From the NCBI GenBank assembly GCA_012519645.1, contig JAAYPU010000143.1, positions 1 to 14,883 of the forward strand: 14,883 nucleotides of DNA, in the 5' to 3' direction. The notes beneath the pieces are model-generated. The model worked only from the letters and a program-made list of their open reading frames with translations. It made no database searches and was not told the DNA's origin. The translations under genes and the position numbers were made by a program. Origin of the DNA: Clostridiales bacterium (GTDB taxonomy: Bacteria; Bacillota; Clostridia; Peptostreptococcales; JAAYPU01). Positions 1 through 6,975 of this stretch are shown piece after piece. Every line of letters starts with the position of its first letter. Positions within the stretch are counted from its first letter, which is position 1.

Positions 1-43
1 AAGTTAACCATGAAAAGACTCCACGATGGCATGGCACATAACA

Positions 44-183
44 ACTAACCACTAACCACTAATCACTAATCACTTATTCAATCATAAATCTTAAATAACA
101 ATCGTCAACTATTGCTCAGCTATTGCTCAACTATTGCTTAACTATTGCTTTCTGCCCCCTATTCCCTATTCCCTATTCCCTTT
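44..183. repeat. Cluster of three short tandem-repeat tracts
   Basis: Three degenerate tandem repeats lie back to back in a non-coding stretch. Positions 44-75 hold about four copies of a 7-mer (ACTAACC drifting to ACTAATC). Positions 105-150 hold four copies of an 11-mer (CTATTGCTCAA and variants). Positions 157-183 hold three and a half copies of the 7-mer CCCTATT. The 7-base period is shared with every other tandem tract in this window; the 11-mer is the exception. The stretch between (75-99) resembles the inverted left arm of the palindromic element near 12718-12745. I see no gene in 1-280. Confidence 0.85.
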
Positions 184-289
184 AAAATGAATAATTTTTT
201 TCATTCAAGCAAATAATAAAGAAAGCATTGAGAAAAATTGCTTAAGGTACCGAATCGAATGTAAAGATTATTTATATGAGGTGGTTTTA

Positions 290-496
290 ATGTACAGGGA
301 GCAAGAATATTATAATGAATATGAAGAGATGAATGCAGTCGCTTCTTTTTGCAAAAACTATTCTAAAGTAAACAATATCAGTTCATTTGATATGTCAAAT
401 TATAGGTCCTGTGATAATTGCAAGTATTTTACACCGGATAAGATATGCAAATTAAACCAGTCGGAAGATATCTTGTTTAGAATGAATATGGAATAG
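290..496 (+). CDS. Small cysteine-containing protein of unknown function (68 aa)
   Basis: I do not recognise this protein. It is 68 residues, with a tyrosine- and glutamate-rich N-terminus (residues 2-13) and four cysteines: C21, then C41-x2-C44 and C53. The C-terminal CxxC-x8-C arrangement suggests a small metal-binding knuckle, but a zinc or iron role is inference only. No signal peptide or membrane segment is visible, so it is probably cytoplasmic. The start is set at the ATG at 290 because GAGGTGG lies just upstream at suitable spacing; a GTG at 281 in the same frame falls inside that ribosome binding site and is unlikely. A strong hairpin begins at the base after the stop codon, so the gene appears to be a single-gene transcription unit. 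Gene-like base use and a dedicated terminator support it being real. Confidence 0.72.
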   Translation: MYREQEYYNEYEEMNAVASFCKNYSKVNNISSFDMSNYRSCDNCKYFTPDKICKLNQSEDILFRMNME

Positions 497-524
497 AAAG
501 GTCCAGCATAGCTGGACCTTTCTT
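497..524 (+). terminator. Rho-independent-type terminator of the small CDS
   Basis: A perfect 11-bp stem (AAAGGTCCAGC at 497-507 and GCTGGACCTTT at 511-521) with a 3-base ATA loop starts directly after the stop codon at 494-496. The tail is only moderately T-rich (TTTCTTAT), but the stem is strong. Confidence 0.8.
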
Positions 525-583
525 ATCAGTTGGGGTATAATAAACTAAATTTAGCAAATTTTTCGTTAGTGATAATTTTTCTG

Positions 584-708
584 CATCAGCAGCATTTCAA
601 TCCCGGGATTTCTCGCACAGTCAAACGACAGCGTCCGTGCTGCGGTTGACCTAAAAATGACGTCCTGTCATTTTTGCTTTGAAATCCCATCGCTTTCAAT
701 GGCTGATG
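584..708. other. Multi-stem inverted-repeat region, possible structured RNA or MITE
   Basis: Four nested or adjacent stems are visible. The outermost is CATCAGC (584-590) with GCTGATG (702-708). Inside it GGGATTTC (605-612) pairs with GAAATCCC (681-688). Within that are two hairpins: GTCAA (620-624) with TTGAC (646-650), extended by CG and CAGC/GCTG pairs, and AAAAATGAC (653-661) with GTCATTTTT (667-675). Together they would form a closed three-way-junction fold of about 125 bases. The segment is more GC-rich than its flanks and has no coding frame. It lies about 80 bases upstream of tsaD. It may be a structured leader, a small RNA, or a non-autonomous mobile element; I cannot assign a known family. 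Confidence 0.5.
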
Positions 709-786
709 AATAGAAAGCTTATCAAATCACTCAAAAATATGCAAAATTAAGCAAATATCAGTTATTATTCAGGATCGGAGTAGGTT

Positions 787-1827
787 ATGAAAGATAAAGT
801 TTTGGTGCCAAAAAATAATAAGGATCATATAATATTGGCCATTGAAACCAGCTGCGATGAAACATCGGTTGCAGTCATCAGAGGAAGCAGAGAGGTTTTG
901 TCCAATATTGTATCCTCGCAGATAGATATACATAAAAAATATGGAGGAGTCGTACCTGAGATTGCTTCACGACATCATTTGGATAATATCAATATGATAA
1001 TTAAAGAAGGCATGGATACAGCAGGCATTACCTTTGAGGAAATTGATCTAATAGGCGTAACCTGCGGCCCGGGGCTCGTAGGTGCATTGCTTATTGGTAT
1101 CGCTGCAGCAAAGGCGCTGTCTTATGTACTGAAAGTGCCAATCGTAGGTGTACATCATATTGAAGGCCACATTTGTGCTAATTACCTTGAACATGCAGAT
1201 TTAAAACCTCCGTTTTTAGGATTGGTTGTATCAGGCGGGCACACACATATTTTAGATGTTTTAGATTACAATAATTATAATATATTGGGAAGAACTCGAG
1301 ATGATGCTGTTGGAGAAGCCTTTGACAAGGTTGCTCGTGTTATAGGCTTGGGATATCCCGGAGGTCCCTTGATCGACAGATTGGCACTGTCAGGAGATCC
1401 TGAAGCTATAAGCTTTCCAAGAATTTATTTGGAACATGATAGCTTTGACTTTAGCTTTAGTGGTATAAAAACGGCGGTTCTTAATTATATCAATTCAGAA
1501 AAACAAAAAAACAATGCTATTAATAAAGCTGATGTTGCGGCAAGCTTTCAAAAGGCTGTGATGGATGTCATTATTGAGAAGACATGTAAAGCTGCAAAAA
1601 AAGCGGAACGGGACACCGTTGTAGTTGCAGGCGGTGTGGCTGCGAACAGTTTTCTTCGAAAGATGCTCAAAGAAAAATGCGGAGAGATGGGTATCCGTGT
1701 GTTTTTTCCTTCTTTAGACTTATGTACTGATAATGCAGCTATGATCGGATGTGCCGCCTATCATAATTATATGGCAGGCAAGGTCGATAATTTGTATCTG
1801 GACGCGAACCCTAATCTGAAACTCTGA
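787..1827 (+). CDS. tsaD: tRNA N6-adenosine threonylcarbamoyltransferase TsaD
   Basis: TsaD (Kae1/Gcp family, ASKHA fold) transfers the threonylcarbamoyl group from TC-AMP to A37 of ANN-decoding tRNAs, working in the cytoplasm with TsaB and TsaE. At 346 residues it has the usual family length. Visible signatures are IETSCDETSVAV (residues 19-30), the metal-binding HHIEGH (H124 and H128), SGGHTH (149-154), the glycine-rich GLGYPGG segment (187-193), AGGVAANS (281-288) and CTDNAAM (313-319), whose D315 is the third metal ligand. The N-terminus carries about 14 residues more than typical members before the IETSCDE motif. The ATG at 787 has GGAG 6 bases upstream, so I keep that start. TsaB and TsaE are not in this window. 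Repeat sequence begins within a few bases of the stop codon. Confidence 0.97.
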   Translation: MKDKVLVPKNNKDHIILAIETSCDETSVAVIRGSREVLSNIVSSQIDIHKKYGGVVPEIASRHHLDNINMIIKEGMDTAGITFEEIDLIGVTCGPGLVGALLIGIAAAKALSYVLKVPIVGVHHIEGHICANYLEHADLKPPFLGLVVSGGHTHILDVLDYNNYNILGRTRDDAVGEAFDKVARVIGLGYPGGPLIDRLALSGDPEAISFPRIYLEHDSFDFSFSGIKTAVLNYINSEKQKNNAINKADVAASFQKAVMDVIIEKTCKAAKKAERDTVVVAGGVAANSFLRKMLKEKCGEMGIRVFFPSLDLCTDNAAMIGCAAYHNYMAGKVDNLYLDANPNLKL

Positions 1828-1846
1828 TAAGGTCTCAGGTGTCAGA

Positions 1847-1861
1847 TGATGCTTCGCATCA
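1847..1861. repeat. 15-base micro-palindrome TGATGCnnnGCATCA, copy 1
   Basis: TGATGC and GCATCA flank TTC. The same 15-base palindrome with a variable centre recurs at 12306-12320, 12613-12627 and 14432-14446, always in intergenic repeat regions. Here it sits between a TCAGGTG-type heptamer remnant after the tsaD stop and the large hairpin at 1871. Confidence 0.75.
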
Positions 1862-1870
1862 GTCAGGCAC

Positions 1871-1970
1871 AGATAAAAGATAACAAATAATAAATAACAG
1901 TTTATGAAAGAATTTGACTTTAGTCAAATTCTAACCTGAACTATTATCTTTTATCTTTTACTTATTATCT
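1871..1970. repeat. Heptamer-armed palindromic element 1 (symmetrical 100-base hairpin)
   Basis: The core is a perfect dyad: AGAATTTGACT (1909-1919) and AGTCAAATTCT (1922-1932) around TT. Each side has an 8-base gap and then a 30-base arm: left 1871-1900 built of GATAAAA/AATAATA-like heptamers, right 1941-1970 of TATTATC/TTTTATC-like heptamers. The arms are inverted complements at 22 of 30 positions with no gaps, so the whole block is one symmetrical imperfect hairpin. The right junction (CCTGAAC) resembles the CCTTAA junction of other copies, giving minus orientation. It lies between tsaD and the convergent acpP. Confidence 0.85.
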
Positions 1971-2004
1971 AAAAAAGACGTTCCTTGCTTCGGAGCATAA
2001 AAAA

Positions 2005-2036
2005 TCCCTCTGCTTCTTAAAAGCGAGGGACTTTTT
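2005..2036 (-). terminator. Terminator of acpP, probably bidirectional
   Basis: Read on the minus strand, TCCCTCGCTT pairs with AAGCAGAGGGA (one bulged base) and is followed by TTTTTT, beginning about ten bases after the acpP stop codon. On the plus strand the same stem is followed by CTTTTTAT, so it may also stop transcription from the tsaD side. Confidence 0.85.
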
Positions 2037-2039
2037 ATA

Positions 2040-2273
2040 TTAGTTTGATTTTTCTTCAATATATTTGATAATATCGCCGATGCTCTGGAATTTTTCAGCA
2101 TCTTCATCAGGTATTTCAATATCGAATTCATCTTCTATGGCCATTATTATTTCTACAGCATCTAGAGAATCAGCTTCAAGGTCTTTCATGAGAGAAGTGT
2201 CCATTGTAATGACTGAATCGTCACTAATGCCTAACTGTTCTGCGATAATGCTTTTTACTTTTTCAAATACCAT
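2040..2273 (-). CDS. acpP: Acyl carrier protein
   Basis: This 77-residue protein carries growing acyl chains on a 4'-phosphopantetheine arm during type II fatty acid synthesis in the cytoplasm. The modification site is the serine of EADSLDAVE (Ser36), and the acidic helix II recognition region (DSLDAVEIIMAIEDEFDIEIPDE, residues 35-57) is typical. The start is the ATG at 2273 because GGGAGG lies 7 bases upstream on the minus strand; an in-frame upstream ATG (2306) would add an atypical 11-residue extension that spans the ribosome binding site. A sigma-A-type promoter and a terminator frame the gene, so it looks monocistronic. No fab or plsX genes are adjacent, which is unusual for a primary acpP; it may still be the housekeeping copy, or a second ACP. 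Confidence 0.96.
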   Translation of the reverse strand: MVFEKVKSIIAEQLGISDDSVITMDTSLMKDLEADSLDAVEIIMAIEDEFDIEIPDEDAEKFQSIGDIIKYIEEKSN

Positions 2274-2332
2274 AAGTGTACCTCCCATATTCATAAATAA
2301 TCGCATTTATTTTATGTAGCTTTATCAAAATT

Positions 2333-2361
2333 ATTATAATGGACTCCTATGAATACTGCAA
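2333..2361 (-). promoter_or_regulatory. Sigma-A-type promoter of acpP
   Basis: On the minus strand TTGCAG (2361-2356) is separated by 17 bases from a perfect TATAAT (2338-2333). This lies about 60 bases upstream of the ATG at 2273. Confidence 0.75.
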
Positions 2362-2614
2362 GGATATTTTATAAAACTTTTAAAATTACAATAAATATAT
2401 TATGTGCAGCTATTTTATATGCTACAAATTATGGAATTTTATATTAAAGCACCCTCAAACTAAGAACTAAAAATGAAGCTGAGATGGGCTTTGATTACAT
2501 TATAAATACTGTATATCGCATATTGTCGATAAAGGGAAAATGCCGTAGTTCAACATTAACCAAAATTGAAATATCATAAACATTCTGAACTGAACACCGG
2601 ATAATTGAGACTAT

Positions 2615-2658
2615 GCAAAACACAAAAGTTTCCTTAAATATTAGTTTCCAGTTCATAG
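2615..2658. repeat. Half copy of the heptamer-armed palindromic element (element 7)
   Basis: GCAAAACACAAAAG (2615-2628) followed by TTTCCTTAAATATTAG and degenerate TAGTTTC/CAGTTCA heptamers matches the right half of the element at 12760-12802, differing at one of 14 core bases. The left half of the palindrome is missing. The copy abuts the -35 box of the ABC operon promoter. The rest of the gap 2362-2614 is AT-rich; I see no gene or RNA in it. Confidence 0.65.
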
Positions 2659-2659
2659 T

Positions 2660-2689
2660 TTGCAATACTCCTGCAGGGTAATATATAAT
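2660..2689 (+). promoter_or_regulatory. Sigma-A-type promoter of the ABC export operon
   Basis: TTGCAA (2660-2665) and TATAAT (2684-2689) are separated by 18 bases, about 30 bases upstream of the TTG start at 2721. Confidence 0.7.
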
Positions 2690-2700
2690 ATATATATTAC
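2678..2700. promoter_or_regulatory. Perfect dyad over the -10 box, candidate operator
   Basis: GTAATATATA (2678-2687) and TATATATTAC (2691-2700) form a perfect 10-bp inverted repeat with a 3-base centre, overlapping the -10 hexamer. The position suits a repressor such as a GntR- or MarR-type protein, but no regulator gene is adjacent, and AT-rich dyads can arise by chance. Confidence 0.45.
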
Positions 2701-2720
2701 ATAATAATGGAAGTGATTTT

Positions 2721-3425
2721 TTGAATACTGTTTTAAGAGTCCAAAATCTTTCAAAACATTATGAAATGGGAGAAATAACGGTACGTGCATTAGAGGATGC
2801 TTCTTTTGACTTGTATGAAGGAGAGTTTATAGTCATCTTAGGACCCAGTGGTTCCGGGAAAAGTACATTACTGAATATAATCGGAGGGATGGATACGCCT
2901 TCATCAGGTAAAGTCTATCTGAGGGATGAAGAGATCACCGATTTTAATGAGAAAAGGCTTACAGAATATCGAAGGAATAAAGTAGGCTTTGTTTTTCAGT
3001 TTTATAATATTATGGCGAATCTTACGGCACGTGAAAATGTAGAGCTTGCAACAGAAATATGCAAAACCCCTTTGGATATTGACAGAATAATGGAAGACGT
3101 TGGACTATCTGAGAGAAAAAATCATTTTCCTTCTCAGCTTAGCGGAGGAGAGCAGCAGCGTGTCGCCATCGCCAGAGCAGTAGCAAAAAATCCTGAAATA
3201 CTTCTTTGCGATGAGCCAACGGGAGCGTTGGATTATACTACCGGTGTAACAATATTATCTCTTTTGAGAAAGGTAAATAAAGAATTTAATATGACAGTAG
3301 TCGTTATTACTCATAATGCGGCTATTGCAGATATGGCTGACCGAGTCATAAAAATGAGAAGCGGTCAAATAATTGATATAAAGACTAATCAAAAACCTAT
3401 TGATCCGGAAAGGATTGAATGGTAA
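2721..3425 (+). CDS. ABC transporter ATP-binding protein, MacB/LolD type
   Basis: This 234-residue protein is the cytoplasmic motor of a MacB-type (FtsX-permease) ABC system. All ATPase motifs are intact: Walker A GPSGSGKST (41-49), Q-loop Q93 in VFQFYN, signature LSGGEQQ (140-146), Walker B LLCDEPTG (161-168) and H-loop H198. The length and the LSGGEQQRVAIARA sequence are typical of the LolD/MacB/YknY group, which couples to permeases with large extracellular domains and moves substrates by mechanotransmission. The start is a TTG at 2721 preceded by GGAAGTGA; no better in-frame ATG precedes the conserved N-terminus. Its stop overlaps the next gene, so the two are translationally coupled. The substrate cannot be told from sequence; lipids, peptides or antimicrobials are all possible. 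Confidence 0.95.
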   Translation: MNTVLRVQNLSKHYEMGEITVRALEDASFDLYEGEFIVILGPSGSGKSTLLNIIGGMDTPSSGKVYLRDEEITDFNEKRLTEYRRNKVGFVFQFYNIMANLTARENVELATEICKTPLDIDRIMEDVGLSERKNHFPSQLSGGEQQRVAIARAVAKNPEILLCDEPTGALDYTTGVTILSLLRKVNKEFNMTVVVITHNAAIADMADRVIKMRSGQIIDIKTNQKPIDPERIEW

Positions 3426-5776
3426 TGAAAAAGTTGGACAAGAGGTTATTAGGGCTTATTAAACATACCAAAGGACAATTTATTGCAATTGCAGTTGTGG
3501 TTGCCGTTGGATTGATGATTTATATGTCCATGAGTTCTGCGGCAATCAACCTTCAGGATACTTTGGATGATTATTATCAATTGACTAATTTTGCGGATAT
3601 ATTCGTTCAAGTTGTGAAAATACCGGAAAAAGATATACCTCAATTATTGAGTAAATATGATTTCTTAGATATAGAAGACCGTATTGTTTTAGATGCACCG
3701 ATGATTACAGAGGACGAAAATGAAAGAGCTACTATAAGGATCGTATCCATTACAGATGAGGATAGAATAAACAGTCTATACTATGTAAAAGGAAACCCTA
3801 TTAGAGATAAAGACCATGATGTTGTTCTTGTGGAGCAATTTGCACGGGCAAGAGGAATCGATGTAGGGGACTCCATTAAATTTCAATTAAACGGCCGGCA
3901 ATACAAAATGAACGTAAGAGGTATTGCAGCAAGCCCGGAATATATATACTTAATAGAAAATGAACAAAATATGCTTCCGGATGAGAGCAAATTCGGCGTT
4001 GTTTTTGTTTCAAAAGAGTTTGCTCAGCAAAGCTCAGGACTTATTGGAAGCGGAAACGAAGTGGTTATAAGACTGAAAGACGGTCAGGACCATAGTGTTG
4101 TGGAAAAAGATATAGAAAAAGGTTTTGAAAAATATGGATTAAAAAGGATCATAAGAAGAGAAAATCAGCTTAGCAACCGTATGATTTCGGAGGAACTGAC
4201 GCAGCTGCGCAATGCTTCCGGGTCTGTGCCGATTCTTTTTTTATGTATTGCGGGAACAGTTCTCATCATGATGATTTCCCGAATGGTTAAAAAAGACAGA
4301 GCGAGCATCGGTGTGTTAAAAGCTTTAGGTTATAAGTCTTCGCAAATTATTGTCCACTATACTAAATATGCTTTAAGTGCCGGCTTTTTGGGAGTATTGG
4401 CAGGAACAATATTAGGAGCTCTCATTGCCGGCGGGATGACAAAAATCTATATAGATTTTTTTAATATCCCTATTTTAAAAATCAATTTTTATATGATTTA
4501 TGTGGCCTGGTCTGTGTTATTCACAGGTATATTTTGCGGATTTTCCGGGATATTCGGAGCAAAAGGAATATTAAAGATCATGCCCGCAGAGTCTATGCGG
4601 CCCGAAGCGCCTAAATCAGGAAAAAGAATATGGCTTGAGAATATAAAATTCTTATGGAGAAGATTATCTTTCAGCTGGAAATTAATTATTAAAAATGCCT
4701 TAAGAAATAAGAAAAGAATGGCTTTTGTACTTTTCGGAGTAATACTCACATGCAGTCTCATGGTGGCGACTCTGAATCTTGTTAACAGCACTATTTCAAT
4801 TTTTGACGAGCATTTCAGTGAATTTCAAAAAATGGATTATAATATAAACTTTAATACTCCATTAAATAAAAATGTAACAAAGGAGATATCACATATAGCA
4901 GATATCGAACATATAGAGCCAAAGATCGAGTTTCCGTTTGAAATGCGTTTTGGATTAAGGAAAAAGATAGTCAATATTATTGGTATTAATAGGGATACCA
5001 GGTTTTATGATTTTAGAAATTTACAAGGTGATAAAACCTATGTTTCAGTAAAAGGTTTGCTTATTACCGAAAATTTGGCTAAAGAAATGGGAGCCAGTAA
5101 AGGGGATACCATTAGATTGCACAGCTTTATACCGGACAGAAAAGATATTTATATTCAGGTTGCAGATATAATCACCCAGGGACTGGGTATGAATGCTTAT
5201 ATGGAGATAGATCATATGGCGGACAGTCTGTTGGATGAACAGCTTGTTACAGGCGTATATCTCGATTCAAAAGATTCAGAACTGGTCAGTAAGCTTATAA
5301 GCGCAGACCATATATCAACTATTCAATCCACGCAGGATATGATGGATGTATTCCAGGAATTTATGGGTTTGACTATAATGTCTATAGGTATCATTGTAGT
5401 CATGGCAGGAATTTTAGGTTTCAGTATTGTTTATAATGCTACGATTGTCAGCCTTGGAGAGCGGGAAATGGAATTTTCATCCATGAGGGTGCTTGGCTTT
5501 ACAAAAAATGAAATATTCTCTGTAGTACTTAGAGAAAATATGATTATTACCATTGCAGGCATAATTTTAGGTATTCCTTTTGGGCATGTCATGGGAAGGG
5601 CTTTGGGAAATATGTACAGCAATGAAATATATACTCTGAAAATAACGGGAAGCCTGAAAACTGACATATTGGCATGTATTTTTACTTTAATATTCATTGC
5701 TCTATCGCAGTTGGCAACCTTTAGAAAAATAACTAAACTCAATTTCTTAATGGCGCTTAAAAACAGAATATCATAG
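3425..5776 (+). CDS. FtsX-like ABC transporter permease (MacB-type, 8 TM)
   Basis: A 783-residue membrane protein with two FtsX units. Predicted membrane segments (numbering from an ATG 6 bases upstream) are about 20-42, 268-289, 317-340, 356-380, 434-456, 650-674, 706-727 and 748-768. A large extracellular MacB_PCD-like domain lies between TM1 and TM2 and a second between TM5 and TM6. The repeated coupling-region motifs KALGYKSSQI (301-310) and RVLGFTKNEI (690-699) follow TM2 and TM6, as expected for paired FtsX cores. The stop of the ATPase gene (TAA, 3423-3425) shares its last base with this ATG. An ATG at 3419 is also possible, but AAAGGA at 3409-3414 is better spaced for 3425. With the ATPase and adaptor it should form a MacAB-like efflux or export complex. 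Confidence 0.93.
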   Translation: MKKLDKRLLGLIKHTKGQFIAIAVVVAVGLMIYMSMSSAAINLQDTLDDYYQLTNFADIFVQVVKIPEKDIPQLLSKYDFLDIEDRIVLDAPMITEDENERATIRIVSITDEDRINSLYYVKGNPIRDKDHDVVLVEQFARARGIDVGDSIKFQLNGRQYKMNVRGIAASPEYIYLIENEQNMLPDESKFGVVFVSKEFAQQSSGLIGSGNEVVIRLKDGQDHSVVEKDIEKGFEKYGLKRIIRRENQLSNRMISEELTQLRNASGSVPILFLCIAGTVLIMMISRMVKKDRASIGVLKALGYKSSQIIVHYTKYALSAGFLGVLAGTILGALIAGGMTKIYIDFFNIPILKINFYMIYVAWSVLFTGIFCGFSGIFGAKGILKIMPAESMRPEAPKSGKRIWLENIKFLWRRLSFSWKLIIKNALRNKKRMAFVLFGVILTCSLMVATLNLVNSTISIFDEHFSEFQKMDYNINFNTPLNKNVTKEISHIADIEHIEPKIEFPFEMRFGLRKKIVNIIGINRDTRFYDFRNLQGDKTYVSVKGLLITENLAKEMGASKGDTIRLHSFIPDRKDIYIQVADIITQGLGMNAYMEIDHMADSLLDEQLVTGVYLDSKDSELVSKLISADHISTIQSTQDMMDVFQEFMGLTIMSIGIIVVMAGILGFSIVYNATIVSLGEREMEFSSMRVLGFTKNEIFSVVLRENMIITIAGIILGIPFGHVMGRALGNMYSNEIYTLKITGSLKTDILACIFTLIFIALSQLATFRKITKLNFLMALKNRIS

Positions 5777-5786
5777 GAGGGTTTTT

Positions 5787-6872
5787 ATGAAAAAAAAGTG
5801 GATTCCGGTGATTATTATTGTAGTAATATTAGCTGCCGCTGCCGGTATTTATCTGAGCATCGAAAAAGGGATAGATATTGATGCTGCAGATGTATCAAGA
5901 GGAGAAATAAAAAGCTATATTGAAGAAACCGGCACTGTTAAGTCAAAAAAACAAAGGGTCGTAAGCACGAATATAACAGGCCGGATTGCTGACTTGAAGT
6001 ATGAGGCAGGGGATGAAGTAAAAGAAGGAGATGTACTGCTTACTTTTGATATGGAAGCAGCTGCTTTGGAAATAAAAAGTCTGGAATCTAAATTAAGCGG
6101 TTTAATGCCTTCCTACGAACAGTCGAAAAGAAACTTAGAAAACAGCAAAAAGCTTTATGACCAAGGGGCACTAAGCTATGAAGAGTATCAAAATGCTATA
6201 ACATTGAAAAAACAATTTGAATCCCAAATATCAGAGATACAATACAGCATACAGCAATTAAAAGAAACAAAGGGATATGGAGAGATACGATCGCCTATTA
6301 CCGGTGTTGTTACAGAAATCTATGTTCAAGAAGGAGAAACGATCCTGGGCGGGAGCCCGTTATTAGAAGTTGCGGATTTAAATGACTTATATATTGAAGT
6401 GAAGCTATTGACCAATGAAGCTAACAGGGTATCTCTTAATGCTTTGGTTACCATAATAAATGAGGATTTGGGTATTTTAATGGAACAGGCGGGATATGTA
6501 GGAAAAATCTATCCTAAAGCTGAATCGTCAATATCAGATTTAGGTATAGAACAAAAACGCGTAACGGTTGATATTTATCTGGATTCTTTTAAAAATTTGA
6601 AGCTGGGATATGATGTGGATGTAAAGATTTTAGAGGCATCGAAGCTCAATGTCTTGATTATTCCGGAGAATGCCATTTTTGAAAGCAATGGCAAGGAATA
6701 TGTATTTATAGTTCAGAAGGGAATTGCTGTTTTAAAAGAAGTAAAGACAGGGTTAAGTGATGGGGAAAATGTTGAGATAGCCGAAGGCTTGTCCGAAGGA
6801 GAAACCGTTATCGTATCACCGGGGGAAAATATAAAAGAAGGAACATCTGTTAAACTGAAAACTGACAACTGA
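5787..6872 (+). CDS. Membrane fusion (HlyD/MacA-type) adaptor protein
   Basis: This 361-residue protein is a periplasmic-adaptor-type subunit anchored by an N-terminal membrane segment (residues 5-24, after MKKKW). It then has a split biotinyl-lipoyl domain (about 55-90 and 168-200, with SPITGVVTEIYVQEGE as its second half), an alpha-helical coiled-coil hairpin (about 92-163, with KKLYDQGALSYEEY at its turn), a beta-barrel (about 200-285) and a membrane-proximal domain at the C-terminus. AGGAGGG sits 6 bases before the ATG, and it begins 10 bases after the permease stop. In Gram-positive bacteria such adaptors link FtsX permeases to the cell wall side or help gate export. Oddly, the last six codons and stop (KLKTDN*) lie in an ACTGAAA heptamer tract, so the native C-terminus may have been replaced. 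Confidence 0.92.
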   Translation: MKKKWIPVIIIVVILAAAAGIYLSIEKGIDIDAADVSRGEIKSYIEETGTVKSKKQRVVSTNITGRIADLKYEAGDEVKEGDVLLTFDMEAAALEIKSLESKLSGLMPSYEQSKRNLENSKKLYDQGALSYEEYQNAITLKKQFESQISEIQYSIQQLKETKGYGEIRSPITGVVTEIYVQEGETILGGSPLLEVADLNDLYIEVKLLTNEANRVSLNALVTIINEDLGILMEQAGYVGKIYPKAESSISDLGIEQKRVTVDIYLDSFKNLKLGYDVDVKILEASKLNVLIIPENAIFESNGKEYVFIVQKGIAVLKEVKTGLSDGENVEIAEGLSEGETVIVSPGENIKEGTSVKLKTDN

Positions 6873-6936
6873 AAACTGAGAGTTGATGAGGGGTTTTGCG
6901 AAAACGCAAAACCATCCTTAATTCTTAATTCTTAAT
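6853..6936. repeat. Heptamer-armed palindromic element 2
   Basis: The left arm is ACTGAAA/ACTGACA heptamers (6853-6880), overlapping the end of the adaptor gene. The core is GGTTTTGCG (6892-6900) and CGCAAAACC (6905-6913) around AAAA. The right arm is TTAATTC heptamers (6917-6936) after the junction TCCTTAA, which gives minus orientation. Unlike element 1, the two arms belong to different heptamer families and do not pair. Confidence 0.8.
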
Positions 6937-6937
6937 T

Positions 6938-6975
6938 ATTGAACAATAACAATGAAAGTATTGTTATTGTTCAAT
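6938..6975. repeat. Perfect 16-bp inverted repeat spanning the ABC-F stop codon
   Basis: ATTGAACAATAACAAT (6938-6953) is the exact inverted complement of ATTGTTATTGTTCAAT (6960-6975) across six bases. The right copy contains the last ABC-F codons I-E-Q-stop. The hairpin could protect or terminate the convergent transcripts, but it lacks a T-tract on either strand. Confidence 0.8.

Noticed and set aside
1909..1932. Palindromic cores as ordinary rho-independent terminators
   Set aside because: The cores are AT-rich, lack a following T-tract, occur upstream of genes as well as downstream, and at 1909 a proper terminator already exists at 2005-2036.
2362..2614. Riboswitch or decayed gene upstream of the ABC operon
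   Set aside because: No conserved aptamer-like stems or sustained reading frame could be found in this AT-rich stretch.
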